From RGIG1934 sp964492545 (GTDB lineage Bacteria; Bacillota; Clostridia; Lachnospirales; Lachnospiraceae), in assembly GCA_964492545.1 (NCBI GenBank), contig CAZBKO010000109.1:1-7119 (forward strand): 7,119 nucleotides of DNA, in the 5' to 3' direction. Shown here one piece after another: positions 3,581-7,119 of the stretch. Below the pieces are notes generated by a model. It ran no database searches and had not been told where the DNA came from. It worked only from the letters and a program-made list of their open reading frames with translations. The position numbers and the translations under genes are program-made. Every line of letters starts with the position of its first letter. Position 1 is the stretch's first letter.

Positions 3581-6043
3581 TTACATTTCAACTTTAACTT
3601 TGCTTAATTTCCAAATTTCTGTTGCGTACTCTTCAATGGTTCTGTCTGATGAGAATTTACCAACATGCGCAACATTTAACATTGTCATATGTGCCCATTT
3701 GTCTCTGTCTCTATAGGTTTCTTCAACTCTCTTCTGTGCCTCAGCGTAGCTTCTGAAATCCTTGAGAATGAAGTACATATCTGCTCTTCCAAATCTGTCT
3801 GTGAGAAGCGCATCATATATTTCTCTAAATCTTTCAGGTTCCTCTGGTGAATATGTTCCATTTATCAACTGCATCATAACCTTGCGAATGTCCATATCAC
3901 TGTTGAATATATCCATTGGATTATATCCGCCATTCTGCTCAAAATGAATTACTTCATCTGAACTCATACCGAATATAAATGCATTTTCACTTCCAACTTC
4001 TTCAACGATTTCTACATTTGCTCCGTCCATTGTGCCAAGTGTGACTGCTCCGTTAAGCATGAATTTCATGTTACCTGTTCCGGAAGCTTCCTTGCTGGCT
4101 GTTGAAATCTGCTCGCTGACATCAGCTGCAGCAAAGATTATTTCGGCATTTGATACCCTGTAGTTCTCGATAAATACAACCTTAATCTTGCCATCAATTG
4201 ACTTATCATTGTTGATTACATCTGCAACGCTGTTAATAAGCTTGATTGTGAGTTTCGCGCGTCTGTAACCGGCTGCAGCCTTTGCACCAAATATAAATGT
4301 CCTTGGATAAAAATCCATTTCAGGATGTTCTTTTATCTGATTATACAGGTACATTACATGTAAAATGTTGAGAAGCTGACGCTTGTACTCATGAAGTCTC
4401 TTTACCTGAACATCAAATATTGAGTTAGGATTGATATCCACACCATTGTGTTCCTTAATATACTTTGCAAGTCTTATCTTGTTTTTGTACTTAACATCGA
4501 CGAATTCTTTTTGGGCTGTCTTATCGTCAGCATATGGCAAAAGCTTGCTCATCTGTGATAAATCAACCGGCCATTTGTCGCCAATTTTCTTAGTAACCCA
4601 GTCTGCAAGAAGTGGATTTCCGTGAAGAAGGAATCTTCTCTGAGTAATACCATTTGTCTTGTTGTTGAATTTCTCAGGCATCATCTCATAAAAATCTCTG
4701 AGCTCCTGCTTCTTTAGTATCTCAGTGTGAAGTCTTGCGACACCATTTACTGAGAAGCCGGCGCATATTGCAAGATTAGCCATTCTTACCTGTCCATCGT
4801 ACAACACTGCCATCTTGGCAATCTTTTCATTATTACCTGGATATTTTTGCTGAATCTGTAATACAAATCTTCTGTTAATCTCTTCTATTATCTGGTAGCA
4901 TCTTGGTAAAAGTGATGAAAATAAGTCGATTGGCCATTTTTCAAGTGCTTCACTCATTATTGTATGGTTAGTGTATGCACAACACTTGTTAGTTACCTCC
5001 CATGCCTCTTCCCAGTTCAAGTAATATTCATCCATAAGTATTCTCATAAGTTCTGCAACTGTGATTGTTGGATGAGTATCATTCATCTGAAATACAACTT
5101 TCTCATGTAATTTCTTGATGTCCTTATGAGTATCCATATATTTTTTCACTGCTGTCTGAATACTTGCAGATACAAAGAAATACTGCTGCTTAAGTCTTAA
5201 TTCTTTTCCTGCATAATGGTCATCGCATGGATACAATACTTCAACTATAGTCTTTGCAAGATTTTCTTCCTCTGTAGCTTTCTGATATTCACCCTTGTTA
5301 AATGAATCAAGCATAAAGTGACCTGTTGGCTCTGCATCCCATATACGAAGTGTATTTACAACGTTGTTGCCATATCCGACAATTGGCATATCATATGGAA
5401 TTGCTTTTACTGAGCGGTAATCCTCCTGAACATATACTGTCTTGCCATCTGCATTAACAACCGGCTTAGTGTATCCACCAAATTTAACTTCGCAGGCATA
5501 TTCATCTCTTCTTACCTCAAATGGATTACCATTCTTGAGCCAGTTATCAGGTATTTCTACCTGATAGCCGTCAATAATCTTCTGCTCAAACATTCCGTAT
5601 CTGTATCGTATTCCGCATCCGTATGCAGGATATCCAAGAGTTGCAAGGGAATCAAGGAAACATGCTGCGAGTCTTCCCAGACCGCCATTTCCAAGTGCTG
5701 CATCAGGCTCCTGGTCCTCAATTACATTAAGGTCAAGTCCTAATTCTTCAATTGCTTCCTTTATTTCGTTCCTTGCGGAAAGATTAATAATAATATTGCC
5801 GAGTGCTCTACCTGTAAGGAATTCCATTGACAAATAATATACTGTTTTGGCATCCTTTTTCTCATATTCTTTATGTGTTGCAATCCACTGGTCGATTATA
5901 AAATCCTTAAGTGCATATGCAACTCCCTGATATAAATCTAATTGACTTGCTTCTGCCAGCTTCTTTCTTGAAAAAATCTTGACATAGTCATTTACTTCTT
6001 TTTTGAACTCTTCTTTTGAAAATTCTGTTCCTTCTGCTGCCAT
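3581..6043 (-). CDS. glgP: Glycogen/maltodextrin phosphorylase (GT35)
   Basis: A complete 820-aa cytosolic enzyme that releases glucose-1-phosphate from the non-reducing ends of alpha-1,4-glucans using phosphate and pyridoxal 5'-phosphate (PLP). The family signature EASGTGNMKFMLN (652-664) contains the PLP-binding lysine K660. Other conserved blocks are ALGNGGLGRLAACFLDSLA (116-134), QMNDTHPT (319-326), AYTNHTIMSEALEKW (356-370) and VKRLHEYKRQLLNI (547-560). Length is typical of bacterial phosphorylases (about 750-850). The N-terminus lacks the phosphorylatable Ser segment of animal enzymes, so control is likely transcriptional or by metabolites. The ATG at 6043 has AAAGGGA 7 nt upstream. It follows ileS by only 22 nt with no terminator between, so the two genes probably share a transcript. 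No other glycogen gene is in the window. The choice between glycogen and maltodextrin as main substrate cannot be made by eye. Confidence 0.97.
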   Translation of the reverse strand: MAAEGTEFSKEEFKKEVNDYVKIFSRKKLAEASQLDLYQGVAYALKDFIIDQWIATHKEYEKKDAKTVYYLSMEFLTGRALGNIIINLSARNEIKEAIEELGLDLNVIEDQEPDAALGNGGLGRLAACFLDSLATLGYPAYGCGIRYRYGMFEQKIIDGYQVEIPDNWLKNGNPFEVRRDEYACEVKFGGYTKPVVNADGKTVYVQEDYRSVKAIPYDMPIVGYGNNVVNTLRIWDAEPTGHFMLDSFNKGEYQKATEEENLAKTIVEVLYPCDDHYAGKELRLKQQYFFVSASIQTAVKKYMDTHKDIKKLHEKVVFQMNDTHPTITVAELMRILMDEYYLNWEEAWEVTNKCCAYTNHTIMSEALEKWPIDLFSSLLPRCYQIIEEINRRFVLQIQQKYPGNNEKIAKMAVLYDGQVRMANLAICAGFSVNGVARLHTEILKKQELRDFYEMMPEKFNNKTNGITQRRFLLHGNPLLADWVTKKIGDKWPVDLSQMSKLLPYADDKTAQKEFVDVKYKNKIRLAKYIKEHNGVDINPNSIFDVQVKRLHEYKRQLLNILHVMYLYNQIKEHPEMDFYPRTFIFGAKAAAGYRRAKLTIKLINSVADVINNDKSIDGKIKVVFIENYRVSNAEIIFAAADVSEQISTASKEASGTGNMKFMLNGAVTLGTMDGANVEIVEEVGSENAFIFGMSSDEVIHFEQNGGYNPMDIFNSDMDIRKVMMQLINGTYSPEEPERFREIYDALLTDRFGRADMYFILKDFRSYAEAQKRVEETYRDRDKWAHMTMLNVAHVGKFSSDRTIEEYATEIWKLSKVKVEM

Positions 6044-6065
6044 GATGTGATCCCTTTCTGAGTCT

Positions 6066-7119
6066 TTATTTTTGTACGCCTAATGTGACGTTTTCCCCAT
6101 TAATATTCCACTCCTTGGTATATCCTGCTACACTTCCTGTAACAACATCATTAGCCATAACTTCAGACATAATTTCTTCTTTGTTGTCTGTCATTATCTT
6201 AATTATCTTGTCATTGTCTGCTGCCGATACAACAATCTTATCCATAACCTCAAAGCCAGCTTCTTTTCTCATTGTCTGAACCTTGCTGATTATCTCTCTT
6301 ACATATCCCTCTTCAATAAGTTCGTCTGAAAGATTAGTATCAAGCACAACTGTAATCTTGTTATCTCCTTCTGAAACATAGCCTTCCATCTGTGCCATGT
6401 CAATAAGAAGGTCTTCCTTAGCGAGTTCTACATCACCATCTGTAAGAGCAAGCTTAAGAACTCCGTTTGCATTTAATTCATCCATAGCTGCATTTCCATC
6501 AAGTGATGCAAGAGCTGCTTTAATCTGGCCTAGCTGCTTACCATACTTAGGTCCAACTGTCTTGAGCTGTGGCTTAAATGTATATGATGTGAAGTTTCTA
6601 ACATCATCTGTAAATTCAACACTCTTAACATTAAGTTCATCAGCAATGATATCAATAAAGAACTGTGATAATTCAAATCCAGCCTTAACATACATCTTGC
6701 CAATTGGCTGTCTGTTCTTGATATTAGAAGCATTTCTGCAGGCACGACCCATAACAACGATATCTAACAAATCTTCCATATCGTCTTCAAGCTTCTTATC
6801 GATATGATTCTCATTTACAGTTGGGAAGTCACATAAATGAATACTTTCCGGTGCATTCTGATCAATATTTACAACAAGGTTCTGGTAAATATCCTCTGTC
6901 ATAAATGGAATCATTGGTGCTGCAGCCTTACAGATTGTCACAAGTGCTGTATATAATGTCATGTAAGCGTTAATCTTATCCTGCTCCATTCCCTTAGCCC
7001 AGAATCTTTCTCTTGAACGTCTTACATACCAGTTACTCATCTCGTCAACGAAGTCCTGAAGCGCTCTTGCTGCTTCTGGTATTCTGTATTTGTCAAGATT
7101 GTCATCAACTGCCTTAACT
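6066..7119 (-). CDS. ileS: Isoleucyl-tRNA synthetase, C-terminal part (cut by window edge)
   Basis: The frame stays open to the window end, so 350 C-terminal residues are visible. The ATG at 7040 is internal: the codons before it continue the protein in frame (LDKYRIPEAARALQDFVDE, then MSNWYVRRSRERFW). The enzyme charges tRNA-Ile with isoleucine in the cytosol. NWYVRRSRERFW and the following AAAPMIPFMTEDIYQNL belong to the anticodon-binding helical domain of class I Ile/Val synthetases. The remaining ~250 residues (RNASNIKNRQPIGKMYV, NVKSVEF, LIEEGYVREIISKVQTMRKEAGF) match the extended C-terminal region of long, type-2 (eukaryote-like) IleRS. No Cys-rich zinc finger is seen at the C-terminus, unlike the classic bacterial type 1. 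The HIGH and KMSKS catalytic motifs lie outside the window. glgP starts 22 nt downstream. Confidence 0.95.
   Translation of the reverse strand, partial: VKAVDDNLDKYRIPEAARALQDFVDEMSNWYVRRSRERFWAKGMEQDKINAYMTLYTALVTICKAAAPMIPFMTEDIYQNLVVNIDQNAPESIHLCDFPTVNENHIDKKLEDDMEDLLDIVVMGRACRNASNIKNRQPIGKMYVKAGFELSQFFIDIIADELNVKSVEFTDDVRNFTSYTFKPQLKTVGPKYGKQLGQIKAALASLDGNAAMDELNANGVLKLALTDGDVELAKEDLLIDMAQMEGYVSEGDNKITVVLDTNLSDELIEEGYVREIISKVQTMRKEAGFEVMDKIVVSAADNDKIIKIMTDNKEEIMSEVMANDVVTGSVAGYTKEWNINGENVTLGVQK

Noticed and set aside
6397..6807. 136-aa plus-strand frame opposite ileS
   Set aside because: A Ser/Leu-rich shadow created by codon use of the IleRS gene; no ribosome binding site or domain.

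Overview
The window looks like chromosomal DNA from a low-GC Firmicute of the Clostridia, most likely a Lachnospiraceae-type gut anaerobe. The grounds are AT-rich sequence, AGG-type ribosome binding sites, clostridial-style IleRS and glycogen phosphorylase proteins, a SpoIID-like sporulation protein, and a two-cluster ferredoxin domain. This assignment is inference from sequence style; no database was searched. Every intact gene lies on the minus strand, so transcription runs from high to low coordinates.

Housekeeping half (7119 to about 3500): the 3' end of a long, type-2-like isoleucyl-tRNA synthetase gene (ileS, cut by the window edge) is followed after 22 nt by a complete glycogen/maltodextrin phosphorylase gene (glgP, 820 aa). 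A 14-bp perfect-stem terminator closes this unit at 3503-3543. A good vegetative promoter (3464-3493) then starts a short SpoIID/LytB-like gene (2919-3395).

Scar in the middle (about 2460-2930): the SpoIID-like gene is cut short. Its stop codon lies inside a sequence that resembles an insertion-sequence end. Beyond it, on the plus strand, is the last ~72 codons of an IS30-family-type transposase (about 2458-2676), with repeated copies of a GGAATTTAATCTTGC-type motif downstream. No intact transposase remains.

Accessory half (2453 to 82): just past the scar is a tight three-gene operon. It encodes (1) a 207-aa fusion of an FMN-binding split barrel (pyridoxamine-phosphate-oxidase-like) with a 2[4Fe-4S] ferredoxin domain, (2) a macrodomain protein of the zinc-dependent type, and (3) a class M sirtuin (SirTM). 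The last two form a known writer/eraser pair for protein mono-ADP-ribosylation: the sirtuin attaches ADP-ribose and the macrodomain removes it. Their reading frames overlap by 80 nt, with the sirtuin's ribosome binding site inside the macrodomain gene. In described systems the target is a lipoylated GcvH-like protein made beside the pair, together with a lipoate ligase (LplA2). Neither is in this window; the partner here is the flavin/iron-sulfur redox protein. A reasonable hypothesis is an ADP-ribosylation switch tied to redox state. Its control region carries a perfect 8-bp-arm palindrome and a second, wider inverted repeat.
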